Below are positions 16,662 to 24,385 of a stretch of 44,919 bases of DNA, one piece after another (position 1 is the stretch's first letter; each line of letters opens with the position of its first letter). The DNA is from Planctomycetota bacterium (GTDB taxonomy: Bacteria > Planctomycetota > UBA1135 > GCA-002686595). Under the pieces are notes generated by a model. The model worked only from the letters and a program-made list of their open reading frames with translations, was not told where the DNA came from and searched no databases. The position numbers and the translations under genes were made by a program. The stretch lies in assembly GCA_016872715.1 (NCBI GenBank), contig VGZD01000017.1:1-44919 (forward strand). The letters are read 5' to 3'.

Positions 16662-17420
16662 TCAGGGTCGCGCGCCGGAGTCGATCCAGCGCTCGAGCGC
16701 CGCGAGCTCGTCCGGCGTGTGCTGCGGCTTCTTGGCGGGCGGCATGTGGTCTTCGTCGTCGAGTGGCAAGCGCATGCGCCGCACGAGCTCGCTCTCGGCG
16801 GCGCGCGGGGCGAGCACACTCGTCCCGAATTCGCCCGGCTCGAACCAACGCGCGTCGAAGACGTCGAGGCGCAGATCGCCCTTGTGCTTCTGTGGCCCGT
16901 GACACGCCCCACAGCGCGCCACCAAGATCGGCTGCACGTCCGCGAAGGCGAGCACTCTCTCGCTTCGGACCGGCGCGAGGGGAGCGCTCGCGCGCGGCGC
17001 GCGGAACGGCTCACTCAAGAAACCTTCGCCGTGCACCAGCTCGCCACCCATGTGGCCCGCGCCGAGCGCGAGCAGCGCGGAGCCGATGAGCGCAACCGAC
17101 CGCACGCGTGCCCGCCCGAACACGGCGAGCAGCGAGAGCAGGCAGCACGCCAGACCGAGCCAGCGATGCAGTTCGAGCGCCTGCGCGAGCGTGCGGCCGG
17201 GCGGCTCTGCATCGGCGTGCAACCAGCCGGTGAGCGTGGCGAGCACCGCACACGCGGCTCCGACCCGCGCCAGCAGGCTCACGCCGCGCGCACGGCTCGG
17301 GTCGCTCGCGCGCGCGTCGAGCAGCGCAAGTCCTGCGGCGAGCGGCAGAAACGCCACGGGAAAGTGCAGCACCACGAGGTGCATGCGGCCAAGGAACACG
17401 AGGAGGGCGTCGTTGTGCAC
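16662..17420 (-). CDS. DUF2231-type membrane domain fused to a planctomycete cytochrome c domain
   Basis: A 252-residue protein. The N-terminal two thirds hold four to five hydrophobic segments beginning MHLVVLHFPVAFLPLAAGLALL, the pattern of DUF2231 membrane domains with conserved His residues. The C-terminal part is a planctomycete-type cytochrome c module: VQPILVARCGACHGPQKHKG with a CxxCH haem site, followed by DDEDHMPPAKKPQ, where the Met is the likely second ligand. It should carry one covalent haem on the outer side of the inner membrane. The GTG at 17420 was chosen because GGAGGG stands 5-6 nt before it; a TTG at 17432 lies within that Shine-Dalgarno and is less likely. Confidence 0.85.
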   Translation of the reverse strand: MHNDALLVFLGRMHLVVLHFPVAFLPLAAGLALLDARASDPSRARGVSLLARVGAACAVLATLTGWLHADAEPPGRTLAQALELHRWLGLACCLLSLLAVFGRARVRSVALIGSALLALGAGHMGGELVHGEGFLSEPFRAPRASAPLAPVRSERVLAFADVQPILVARCGACHGPQKHKGDLRLDVFDARWFEPGEFGTSVLAPRAAESELVRRMRLPLDDEDHMPPAKKPQHTPDELAALERWIDSGARP

Positions 17421-17534
17421 GATGCCCTCCAAGGTTCAACCGCGGACCGTCGGCGTCAAGCTGCTCTCGCTCACTCTCCCTAGCTCAGCGCACGCCCACC
17501 GACGCGCGATCCCACACGGGCGCGCGTGGCGCAC

Positions 17535-17990
17535 TCAGCGTCTGGCCTCGATCTTGATGCGCGCCGCCGGCTTGGGCTCGAGCTTGGGGATGCGCACCTC
17601 GAGCACGCCCTTCTCGAGCTTCGCCGTCATCGCCTTGGGCTCGACGTTCAGGCCCACGGGCAGCGGAATCGAGCGCTGGAACGAGCCGTACTGGGACTCG
17701 GAGCGGAAGCACTCCTTCTCCTGCTTCTCGTTCTCCCACCTGCGCTCGCCCTTGAGCACGAGCTGGGAACCCATGACCTGCACCTCGAGGTCCTGCTCCT
17801 CCATGCCCGGCACATCGAAAGTGGCCACGAACTCGTTGCCGTCATCCGACAGGTTGACCGAGGGGAAGCCCGGACGCCGGAACACCTCCGGCAACTGCAG
17901 GGGCGTGGTCTTCCACAACTCCTCGAGCCAGTCGTCCCCATCGTTCCACAGCGAAATCGGATGGCGCGGTTTCCACGCGAGCGTCTTCAT
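17535..17990 (-). CDS. Small heat shock protein, Hsp20/alpha-crystallin family
   Basis: A 151-residue ATP-independent chaperone. The alpha-crystallin domain spans roughly residues 45-140, with FVATFDVPGMEEQDLEVQVM near its start and the conserved AKLEKGVLEVRIPK (A-x-x-x-x-G-V-L signature) near its end. The N-terminal arm is Trp-rich (WKPRHPISLWNDGDDWLEELW). A strong Shine-Dalgarno AGGAGGAG (plus-strand 17995-18002) precedes the ATG. It lies downstream of the sensor kinase/response regulator pair in the same direction and upstream of the cytochrome gene. This neighbourhood recalls dormancy or hypoxia regulons elsewhere, but the regulatory link is inference. Confidence 0.92.
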   Translation of the reverse strand: MKTLAWKPRHPISLWNDGDDWLEELWKTTPLQLPEVFRRPGFPSVNLSDDGNEFVATFDVPGMEEQDLEVQVMGSQLVLKGERRWENEKQEKECFRSESQYGSFQRSIPLPVGLNVEPKAMTAKLEKGVLEVRIPKLEPKPAARIKIEARR

Positions 17991-18021
17991 GAGTCTCCTC
18001 CTGGAGCAAGTCGTTGGGGGT

Positions 18022-18041
18022 TGCGCCGGACATTCGGCGCA
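18022..18041 (-). promoter_or_regulatory. Hairpin in the hsp20 5' leader
   Basis: A 7-bp perfect stem TGCGCCG/CGGCGCA with a 6-nt loop lies 20 nt upstream of the hsp20 Shine-Dalgarno. It does not sequester the ribosome site directly, so a thermosensor is not shown. It could also be a protein-binding palindrome. Confidence 0.4.
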
Positions 18042-18122
18042 GCCGCTCCTCGCTCACGCACGGCGCGGGCTCGATTCCGCCAATGAGGTAGCCCGCGTGG
18101 GAAGCTCGGCGTAGCGGCGCGA

Positions 18123-18153
18123 GGGTGCGCGTCCCGAACCCGGACACGCACCC
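18123..18153 (-). terminator. Candidate terminator after the response regulator gene
   Basis: A 12-bp stem with one mismatch (gggtgcgcgtcc with ggacacgcaccc) and a 7-nt loop lies between the response regulator stop (18207) and hsp20. It has no U-tract, so termination is uncertain. It may instead be an mRNA-stabilising or regulatory hairpin. Confidence 0.4.
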
Positions 18154-18206
18154 CCGCGCTGGAGCGAATCGCCTCGAGCGGCGATCCGCGTGGCCAATCC
18201 GTGTGG

Positions 18207-18905
18207 CTAGCTCTGCATCAGTCCTTCGCGAATCGCGAGGCGCGCGAGTTCCGCGGTCGAGTGGCAGTCGAGCTTGCGCTGCAAGTTCTCGCGGTGCTTC
18301 TTGGCCGTGCCGAGGCTGATGTCGAGTTCGCGCGCGACGTCCTTGTTGCTCTTGCCGAGCGCGAGCAGTTGAAACACCTCGCGCTCACGCCCCGTGAGGG
18401 TCGACAGCCGACTCGCTCCGCCCGGCTCGATCGGCTCGCCTCGGCGCATGCGCGCCACGAGCCCACCGGCGACCTTGGGCGAGAGGTACGGACGGCCCTC
18501 GCTGACGGTCTCGATGCCGAGGATCAACTCTCCGGGATCCGAGTCCTTGGAGAGGTAGCCGTCGGCGCCCGCGCGCATGGCCTGATCGACGAAGTTCTCG
18601 CCCTCGTGGTGCGTCAGCATCAGGATGCGCACGCGCGGGTGCGCCTCGCGGATCGGACGGATGGCATCGAGGCCAGAGAGCCCGGGCATCGAGATGTCGA
18701 GCAGCACGACATCCGGAAGCAAGAGCGCGATGCGGTCGATCGCGCTGCGAGCGTCACCGCAGTCGCCGACGACCGCGATGCGCTCGTGGGTCGCGAGCAG
18801 GCTCTTGAAGGCCGCGCGCAAGATGTTCTGGTCATCGACGAGGAAGACCCTGACTTTGTTGCCGACCTTCGAGGAATTGGGCGATTCGAGCATGGGTGTA
18901 TTCAT
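18207..18905 (-). CDS. LuxR/FixJ-type response regulator
   Basis: A 232-residue two-component regulator. The receiver domain (about residues 17-135) has the acidic pair DD (24-25), the phosphoacceptor D70 in VVLLDISMPG, T98 and K120. The C-terminal LuxR-type helix-turn-helix has LTGREREVFQLLALGKSNKDVA and LDISLGTAKKHRENL. The ATG at 18905 overlaps the stop of the sensor kinase by 4 nt, so the two are coupled. DNA targets are unknown; hsp20 (downstream) and the divergent stress protein genes are obvious candidates by position. Confidence 0.93.
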   Translation of the reverse strand: MNTPMLESPNSSKVGNKVRVFLVDDQNILRAAFKSLLATHERIAVVGDCGDARSAIDRIALLLPDVVLLDISMPGLSGLDAIRPIREAHPRVRILMLTHHEGENFVDQAMRAGADGYLSKDSDPGELILGIETVSEGRPYLSPKVAGGLVARMRRGEPIEPGGASRLSTLTGREREVFQLLALGKSNKDVARELDISLGTAKKHRENLQRKLDCHSTAELARLAIREGLMQS

Positions 18906-20530
18906 GATGGGTTCGGGATGCGGACCTCGAAGCGGGCTCCCCCGAGTGGGCTCGCCTTGGCCTCGATCGTGCCCCCGTGTTCCTCGACCACCTTGCGGCA
19001 GAACGCGAGGCCGAGCCCCGTGCCGCTCGACTTGGTGGTCGAGAAGGGCTTGAAGAGCGTGTTGCGCAGGAACTCCGGAATGCCGGGCCCGTTGTCCTCG
19101 ACGACGAACAGCGTGCCGCGTCCGGCGCGTCCGGCCGTGAGCACGAGCCGCGGGCGCTCCGGAACGGCCTCGAGCGCATTGCGAATCAGGTTCGTCAGCA
19201 CCTCGTCGATCAACTGGCGATCGCAGACGATTTCGATGCCCGGCTCGACCTCGACCTTGAGCTCCGCGCCACGCTTGACGATGTCGGGGCGTTGCGACCT
19301 CACAGCCGCGTCGACGAGCTCGCGCACGTCGACGCGCGCGAGCCTGAGGTCGAGCGGCTTGGTGAACGACAGCGTGCGGCGCATCAGAGCCTCGAGCCGC
19401 TGCATGCGCGCGACGAGGTCCTCGAGCACCGCGCGGTCGTCTTCGCCGAGCTGCTTGGAAACCGCGCGCAGCGCCAAGTTCACGGCCGTGATCGGGTTCT
19501 TGATCTCGTGGGCGAGCATCGCCGCGTTTTCGCCGATCGTCGCGAGCGCGCGCAGCATGGCGGTCTCGGCCCGCTGGGCGCGCTTGAGCTCGCTGATGTT
19601 GCGCCCTTCGGGAATCAGCAGCGCGACATTGCCCTCCGCGTCGCGCACCGGATTGAGAGAGAAGTCGACCGAGAACAGGTGGCCATCCGCGCCGCGATGG
19701 GTCGTCTCGAAGCGCACGAATTGGCCCTGCGCCGCGGCGTCCACGGCCTGACGGGCGCGCGCGCGCTCCGCGGGGTCGCTCGACCACCACGGCGTGTCCC
19801 AGAATTTCAGACCGATCGTCTGCGCGCGCGTGGAGCCGATGGCGTCGAGGGCCGCCTGATTGACCTCGAGCACCGTGCCGTCGGTGCGCAAGAGCCCCAT
19901 GAACTGGTACGAGCGATCGAAGATCGCGCGGAAGCGGCGCTCGCTCTCTCCGAGCGCGACTTCGGCCGCACGGCGCTGCGTCACGTCTCGGAAGGAGCCG
20001 ATGAACAGCGGCTCGCTTCCCGGGACGTCGGCGCGCGCGACCGAGAGCTCGCACACGAGGTGGTGTCCCTGCTTGTGCACGACTTCGAATTCGCGTGTGC
20101 GCCCGAGGATGTTGGTCTCGCCAGTGAGCGCGTACTTCGCGAGGTAGGCGTCGTGCTGGGAGTGGTGCGGCTCCGTCATCAGCAGCTTGATGTTGCGACC
20201 CGCGAGCTCGGAGGGGCTGTAGCCGAACACGGTCTCGACGGACGCGCTCGCGGTCACGATCGTGCCGCGCGGGTCGATGGCGATCGTGGGGTCGAGCACC
20301 GCCGAGAGCAGCGCGCGGTACGCGGAGTCGTGCGTCGGCCCCGAGCGCGCCGCTTCGGTCGATGCCGACGCACTCGTAGCCGCTGGCAGCGGCGAGAGGG
20401 GCTTGGCGGTGTCTTGGTCAGCGCGGGTCAAGCGAGGTTCCTCGGGCGCGAGCGAACTGGGGGCGTTCGTTTCGGTCGTGAAACGCCCGGCGAGCTGATG
20501 GGACGATTCCGACGGGGAGGTTTGGAACAT
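18902..20530 (-). CDS. PAS-PAS histidine kinase with FixL-like haem-pocket residues
   Basis: A 542-residue soluble sensor kinase with no transmembrane segment. After a low-complexity 65-residue N-terminus come PAS1 (about 70-190), PAS2 (195-320), the dimerisation domain with phosphoacceptor H341 (MLAHEIKNP), and the ATPase domain with the N-box NLIRNALEAV and G boxes EDNGPGIP and GTGLGLAF. PAS1 contains LLMTEPHHSQHDAYLAKY followed by NILGRTREF. When aligned by motif with rhizobial FixL, H126 falls at the proximal haem His, I141 and R146 at the distal Ile and Arg. Haem binding is therefore plausible but unproven, because non-haem PAS domains can share parts of this motif. It is the first gene of the operon with the response regulator and divergent from the Usp gene. 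Confidence 0.9.
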   Translation of the reverse strand: MFQTSPSESSHQLAGRFTTETNAPSSLAPEEPRLTRADQDTAKPLSPLPAATSASASTEAARSGPTHDSAYRALLSAVLDPTIAIDPRGTIVTASASVETVFGYSPSELAGRNIKLLMTEPHHSQHDAYLAKYALTGETNILGRTREFEVVHKQGHHLVCELSVARADVPGSEPLFIGSFRDVTQRRAAEVALGESERRFRAIFDRSYQFMGLLRTDGTVLEVNQAALDAIGSTRAQTIGLKFWDTPWWSSDPAERARARQAVDAAAQGQFVRFETTHRGADGHLFSVDFSLNPVRDAEGNVALLIPEGRNISELKRAQRAETAMLRALATIGENAAMLAHEIKNPITAVNLALRAVSKQLGEDDRAVLEDLVARMQRLEALMRRTLSFTKPLDLRLARVDVRELVDAAVRSQRPDIVKRGAELKVEVEPGIEIVCDRQLIDEVLTNLIRNALEAVPERPRLVLTAGRAGRGTLFVVEDNGPGIPEFLRNTLFKPFSTTKSSGTGLGLAFCRKVVEEHGGTIEAKASPLGGARFEVRIPNPS

Positions 20531-20557
20531 ACCACGCGCAGGGTTGGGTCCGGCGAT

Positions 20558-20576
20558 GTCCGCATGCTAGGCGGAC
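20558..20576. promoter_or_regulatory. Inverted repeat in the divergent kinase/Usp promoter region
   Basis: GTCCGC and GCGGAC form a perfect 6-bp inverted repeat around a 7-nt spacer, within the 207-bp region between the divergent kinase (start 20530) and Usp (start 20738) genes. Its dyad symmetry fits an operator for a dimeric regulator. No second copy was found at hsp20, so the link to the neighbouring response regulator is speculative. Confidence 0.3.
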
Positions 20577-20737
20577 GGCGAAGGTCCGCGCTGGGGCCGA
20601 GTGCGTAGGCTCGACCGACCTTCGACGTAGTCGCTGTCCTTGTAGTTCTGCGGCAGGGCGCTCGCCGTCCGGAGCGGCGTGGTCGTACGCAGATCGTCCC
20701 GGCGGGACCGAAGGCGAGCGCGTCATAGAGGCCTGAC

Positions 20738-22087
20738 ATGAAGCTGCTCGCCGCCATCGACTTCTCCGAGAGCTCCACACTCGCGGCGCGCGCCGCGGCT
20801 CGGCTCGCCGCGGCCGTGCACGCTCAGTTGCATCTGCTCCACGCGCAGCACCTGCCGACGTTGGCGCTGCGTCCGGACGCCGAGGAGCGCGCGGCCGAGA
20901 CGTCCCGTCGTCGCACGCTCCTCGAGACGCTCGCTCGCGAGCTCGGCGCGCTCTCGCACGGCCCGGTCACGACCGAGGTCGCCGACGGGCTGCCGGACGA
21001 GTGCATCCTGCGCAGCGCCGAGGCCCTGCGAACGCCGCTCGTGGTCATGGGAGCCGTCGGCGAGCGCGCGACTGCCGAATGGAATCTCGGCAGCGTGGCC
21101 ATGCGCGTGCTGAAGAGCTCCCCGGTCCCCGTGCTGGTGGTGCGGGAAGAGCGCAGCCTCGAGCGCTGGCTCGAGAGCGAGGGCGCATGCCTGCGCGTGC
21201 TGGTCGGCGCCGACCCGCGCGGCGAGAACGTCCCGCCGCTGGACGGACTCGAGCTGCTGAAGGGCGCCGGGGCACTCGAGGTCGTCGCCGGGCACGTGTA
21301 CATGCCGGGGGACGAGCGCCGCAAGCTCGCCTCCGACGAGCGCGAACGCGAGTTGGCCGCGGAACTGCTCGCGAGCTTCCCCGTCGGCTCGATCGCGCGC
21401 GCGCGCGTGCTGCCCGGCTTCGGACGCGTCGCGGAGCACCTGCTCGACCTCGCCGCAGCCGAGTCGGCGGACCTCGTGCTGGTCGGCACCCACCACCGCC
21501 ACGGCTGGAACCGCATCGTGCAGGGCTCCGTGTCCCTCGACATCGTCGCGTCCGCGCGCCGCAACGCGCTGGTGGTGCCGCTCCGAACTCGCGCGCCCCA
21601 GCCCGCCGAGCTCGGGTCCCCCACTCGCATCCTCGTGCCCGTCGACTTCTCGCCCGCGTCCGGCGCGGCCGTGCGCTGGGCGACGCGCCTGCTCTCCCCG
21701 CGCGGTCGATTGCAACTCGTGCACGTGACGCCGCCGCAGGTAGCCCTGCTCGCGGAGGTGAGCGCCTGCGCACCGCTGCCCTCGTGCACGAGCGAGGAAC
21801 GCGCCCGCGACCGCGCGGAACTCGAACGCCGGTTGCGCGAGTTGGTCGCGCCGGAGTTCCTCGCGCGCGGCGTCGAAGTCGAGGTCGAGCTGTGCGAGGG
21901 GTTCGATCCGGCCGCCCAGATCGCCAGCGCGGCGCGACGCCTCGGCGCGGAGCTCATCTGCATGCCCACGCACGCGCGCCGCGGATTCTCGCGCGCTCTG
22001 CTCGGCTCGGTCGCGCAGGGTGTTGTGCGCCAAGCACGCGTTCCCGTGTTCGTCGTGCCGCCGGAAGAACGTCGATACCAGCCGTGA
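20738..22087 (+). CDS. Triple universal stress protein (UspA) domain protein
   Basis: A 449-residue cytoplasmic protein made of three Usp modules, at about residues 1-145, 150-285 and 293-449. Each starts with a beta strand (LLAAIDFSESS, RVLVGADPRG, RILVPVDFSPAS) and ends with a VLVV or VFVVP strand. Usp proteins of the ATP-binding type carry G-x2-G-x9-G(S/T). Module 1 keeps it (GAVGERATAEWNLGS). Module 2 has His in place of the second Gly (GTHHRHGWNRIVQGS). Module 3 lacks both early Gly residues (PTHARRGFSRALLGS). Only module 1 is thus predicted to bind ATP. It is divergent from the PAS kinase and coupled by a GTGA overlap to a second, frameshifted Usp gene. Confidence 0.9.
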   Translation: MKLLAAIDFSESSTLAARAAARLAAAVHAQLHLLHAQHLPTLALRPDAEERAAETSRRRTLLETLARELGALSHGPVTTEVADGLPDECILRSAEALRTPLVVMGAVGERATAEWNLGSVAMRVLKSSPVPVLVVREERSLERWLESEGACLRVLVGADPRGENVPPLDGLELLKGAGALEVVAGHVYMPGDERRKLASDERERELAAELLASFPVGSIARARVLPGFGRVAEHLLDLAAAESADLVLVGTHHRHGWNRIVQGSVSLDIVASARRNALVVPLRTRAPQPAELGSPTRILVPVDFSPASGAAVRWATRLLSPRGRLQLVHVTPPQVALLAEVSACAPLPSCTSEERARDRAELERRLRELVAPEFLARGVEVEVELCEGFDPAAQIASAARRLGAELICMPTHARRGFSRALLGSVAQGVVRQARVPVFVVPPEERRYQP

Positions 22088-22571
22088 AGATGCCCGATCG
22101 CATGGTCGTCGGGATCGACTTCGATCCAGCCAGTGCGGCGTCACGAGCGGCGCCCTCGCGGCATCGCAGACGGCGCTGCGGCTCGCGCGCAGACGCGGTG
22201 AAGCACAGGTGACGCTCGTCCACTCCTCCGCGGTGGACGAACCCTGCGATCCGCTGCTCCACCAACTCCCTCCGACCTGCGCGACGGTTCTGTCCGCGTC
22301 GCGGCCCGCCCTGTCGTCGCTCGTCGCGCGTTTTCACGCCGAGGGCGTTGTCTGCGAGGCGCTCGACAACTGCGAGCCCCTCTCGGTCGCACTCGCGCGC
22401 GAGGTGAACGAGCGGCGCGCGGAGCTCGCGCCGTGCGAAGAGCTCGAGATCGACCTCGCGGTGCTCGGCGCCGTCTCGGATCGGCACGACGATCCCGGAC
22501 AGATCGGCTCGACCACGGAACGCGTGGTGCTGCGCTCGTCCGCTTCGTTGCTGCTCGTGCGCTCGCGCTAG
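22084..22571 (+). pseudogene. Second universal stress protein gene, apparently frameshifted
   Basis: Translation from GTG 22084 or ATG 22090 gives MPDRMVVGIDFDPASAA, the classic first strand of a Usp domain, but that frame ends at 22212. The expected continuation (ALAASQTALRLARRRGEAQVTLVHSS and onward to SASLLLVRSR at 22571) is in another frame that has no good start of its own. The two pieces join near 22135-22150 and are consistent with loss of one base or gain of two. The GTG overlaps the upstream stop (GTGA). It could be a true pseudogene, a sequencing error, or a programmed frameshift; no slippery heptamer is obvious at the junction. Confidence 0.7.
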
Positions 22572-22576
22572 GGATC

Positions 22577-22612
22577 GGGCGGGCCGCCCCACCCAAGTGG
22601 GACGGCCCGCCC
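22577..22612. terminator. Bidirectional terminator between usp and peroxidase genes
   Basis: A 10-bp stem GGGCGGGCCG/CGGCCCGCCC is followed, across one mismatch, by CCCA/TGGG around a 6-nt loop. It lies 6 nt after the usp stop and 40 nt from the stop of the convergent peroxidase gene. There is no strong U-tract. The GCGGGCCG stem recurs in the clpC terminator. Confidence 0.8.
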
Positions 22613-22651
22613 GTGAAGTCCAGCTCGTGAAATCCAGTACGCGGCGCGCGG

Positions 22652-24331
22652 CTAGAAGTGCGTGACCGCGAAGGCCGAGCTGGCGGCGAAGCGTCCGCCC
22701 GAGCCCGGATCGCGCACGAACCACTGGCCGTAGAGCGGCGTTCCGACGAGCGCGGGGTTGTTGTCGATCGTGAACACGGTCGAAGCCCAACCCTGACCTG
22801 CTCCGACTCCGGTGAGCAGACCGACGCGGCGGAAGCGCGCGCCTGGCGAGAAGCCGAGGTAGGCCGTCGCATCGCCGAACGGCGTGCCGACGTTGTTCGA
22901 CACGACGTCGAGCACGAGGCCCGAGAAGGCGGTTCCGAGGCCACCCTCGACGCCGACCGTGAAGCGGTCGTTGCCGACGAGCGCGGGCGAGAGCGCCACC
23001 ATGCGCGGGACGAATCCGCCGGAACCGGCCGTGGGCGCGCCGAACAGGCTCGGCATGCGCGACGAGCCTCCGTAGAGCGTCGGATGCTCGAACGGACCGC
23101 TGGCGGCCGTGACGCGCGGGTCGGTCAGCGGGCGCTTGAGGAATGCGACGAGCGCGTCGCGCTGCTGCTGCGTCAAGTTCAGCGGGCGAATGAGCGGATC
23201 CTTGTTGGAACCGCCGAAGTCGCCACCGCGGTTGTAGAAGTCGACGACTTCCTCGAGCGTCATGAACTTGCCGGTGTGGAAGTAGGGGCCGCGCAGCTCG
23301 ACGTTGCGCAGGCTCGGCACGCGCATGCGACCGATGTCGTTGGCGTTGTTGGTCACGGCGAAGCGACCGACGTCTTCGTTCTGCGGACGCACGCCGATGT
23401 AGCGGAACGACTGGTTGGTGAACAGGTTGCCCGCGTGGCACACGGCGCAGCTTGCCTGCTGCGAAATGAACACGTTCTGCCCTTGCAGCTCGAGCTGAGT
23501 GAGCGCGTTCTGGTTCCCGCCGAAGAAGGCGTCGATCGGCGTCTGGTTCGAGAACAGCGTGCGCTCGTAGGTGGCGATCGCCATGGCGATGCGCGACGCG
23601 GTGATGTCCGACGTGCCGAACACCTCCTGAAAAATCGCGGGGTAGCCACGGCCGTTGATGAACGTCACCCAGCTCGCGGGCACGTTGCCGGCGAGCGCGA
23701 GCGGGCGCACGGCGCCGACGCGGCTGGCGACGTCGCCCCACGTGCGGCCGACGTGCCCCATTTCGCCGCTGTCCATGATCGGACCGACGGCCTGGCTCTC
23801 GAGCGCGGCGCCGCCGTTGAACACGACGGTGTTCGTCACCGGATCGATGAACGTGCCGAGCGCGCGACCATCCCAGAAGAGCGAGGGAGAGTAGGCCGCG
23901 TTGATCGCCGAAGGCGCCTTGCGACCCGTGACCTGCGCTCGCAGGCCAAAGGTGGCGCTGGCGCTGAAATTTCCGTTCGACACGCTGCGCACGACGCCGG
24001 GCGAGCCGTGGATGTCGTCGGCCGTGCCAAACAGGCTGTCGAAGCCCGGGTGCACGTTGCCGAGCGCGTCGAACACCGAGCGCGGGTCGCTGCCGCCCTT
24101 TTCAGGCACGTGGCAGGACGCGCAGGCCATGGTCTTGGTCGACGAGAGTTGCTCGTCCCAGAACAGCAGGCGCCCGAGTGCGATCTTCGCGTTCGAGCTC
24201 GCGTTGCCGACGGGCGGCGGCGGAGGCGGACCGAGCGGCGGCGGAGGCGGCGGAGGCGGCGGCCCCTGAGCCAAGGCGCCGGCGGCCGAGGCCGCGAGGA
24301 AGGCGAGAGCGAGAGAGAAACGCGCCTTCAT
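22652..24331 (-). CDS. Exported dihaem cytochrome c peroxidase (MauG/CcpA-like)
   Basis: A 559-residue periplasmic protein. A signal peptide (MKARFSLALAFLAASAAGALAQ) is followed by a proline-rich linker at residues 24-41. Two c-haem sites are present: CASCH (70-74) and CAVCH (295-299). Features of dihaem peroxidases are clear, including GRLLFWDEQLSS, SLFWDGRALGT, GPIMDSGEMGH and LRNVELRGPYFHTGKFMTLEEVVDFYNRGG. The peroxidase ends near residue 425. A further 130-residue Gly/Val-rich tail (from about GPFEHPTLYGGSS) probably forms a beta-rich domain. It likely reduces H2O2 or modifies a protein partner. GGAGGATTC just upstream of the ATG is a good ribosome site. Confidence 0.92.
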   Translation of the reverse strand: MKARFSLALAFLAASAAGALAQGPPPPPPPPPLGPPPPPPVGNASSNAKIALGRLLFWDEQLSSTKTMACASCHVPEKGGSDPRSVFDALGNVHPGFDSLFGTADDIHGSPGVVRSVSNGNFSASATFGLRAQVTGRKAPSAINAAYSPSLFWDGRALGTFIDPVTNTVVFNGGAALESQAVGPIMDSGEMGHVGRTWGDVASRVGAVRPLALAGNVPASWVTFINGRGYPAIFQEVFGTSDITASRIAMAIATYERTLFSNQTPIDAFFGGNQNALTQLELQGQNVFISQQASCAVCHAGNLFTNQSFRYIGVRPQNEDVGRFAVTNNANDIGRMRVPSLRNVELRGPYFHTGKFMTLEEVVDFYNRGGDFGGSNKDPLIRPLNLTQQQRDALVAFLKRPLTDPRVTAASGPFEHPTLYGGSSRMPSLFGAPTAGSGGFVPRMVALSPALVGNDRFTVGVEGGLGTAFSGLVLDVVSNNVGTPFGDATAYLGFSPGARFRRVGLLTGVGAGQGWASTVFTIDNNPALVGTPLYGQWFVRDPGSGGRFAASSAFAVTHF

Positions 24332-24385
24332 GGTTTCGGAATCCTCCAGGGTAGTCTGGGTCAGACGGATTCGGGGGACGAGGAA

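Noticed and set aside
16662-17432. TTG start at 17432 for the cytochrome gene
   Set aside because: That codon lies within the GGAGGG ribosome site placed correctly for the GTG at 17420.
18022-18041. RNA thermometer upstream of hsp20
   Set aside because: The hairpin does not cover the Shine-Dalgarno or start codon, so heat control by this element is not supported.
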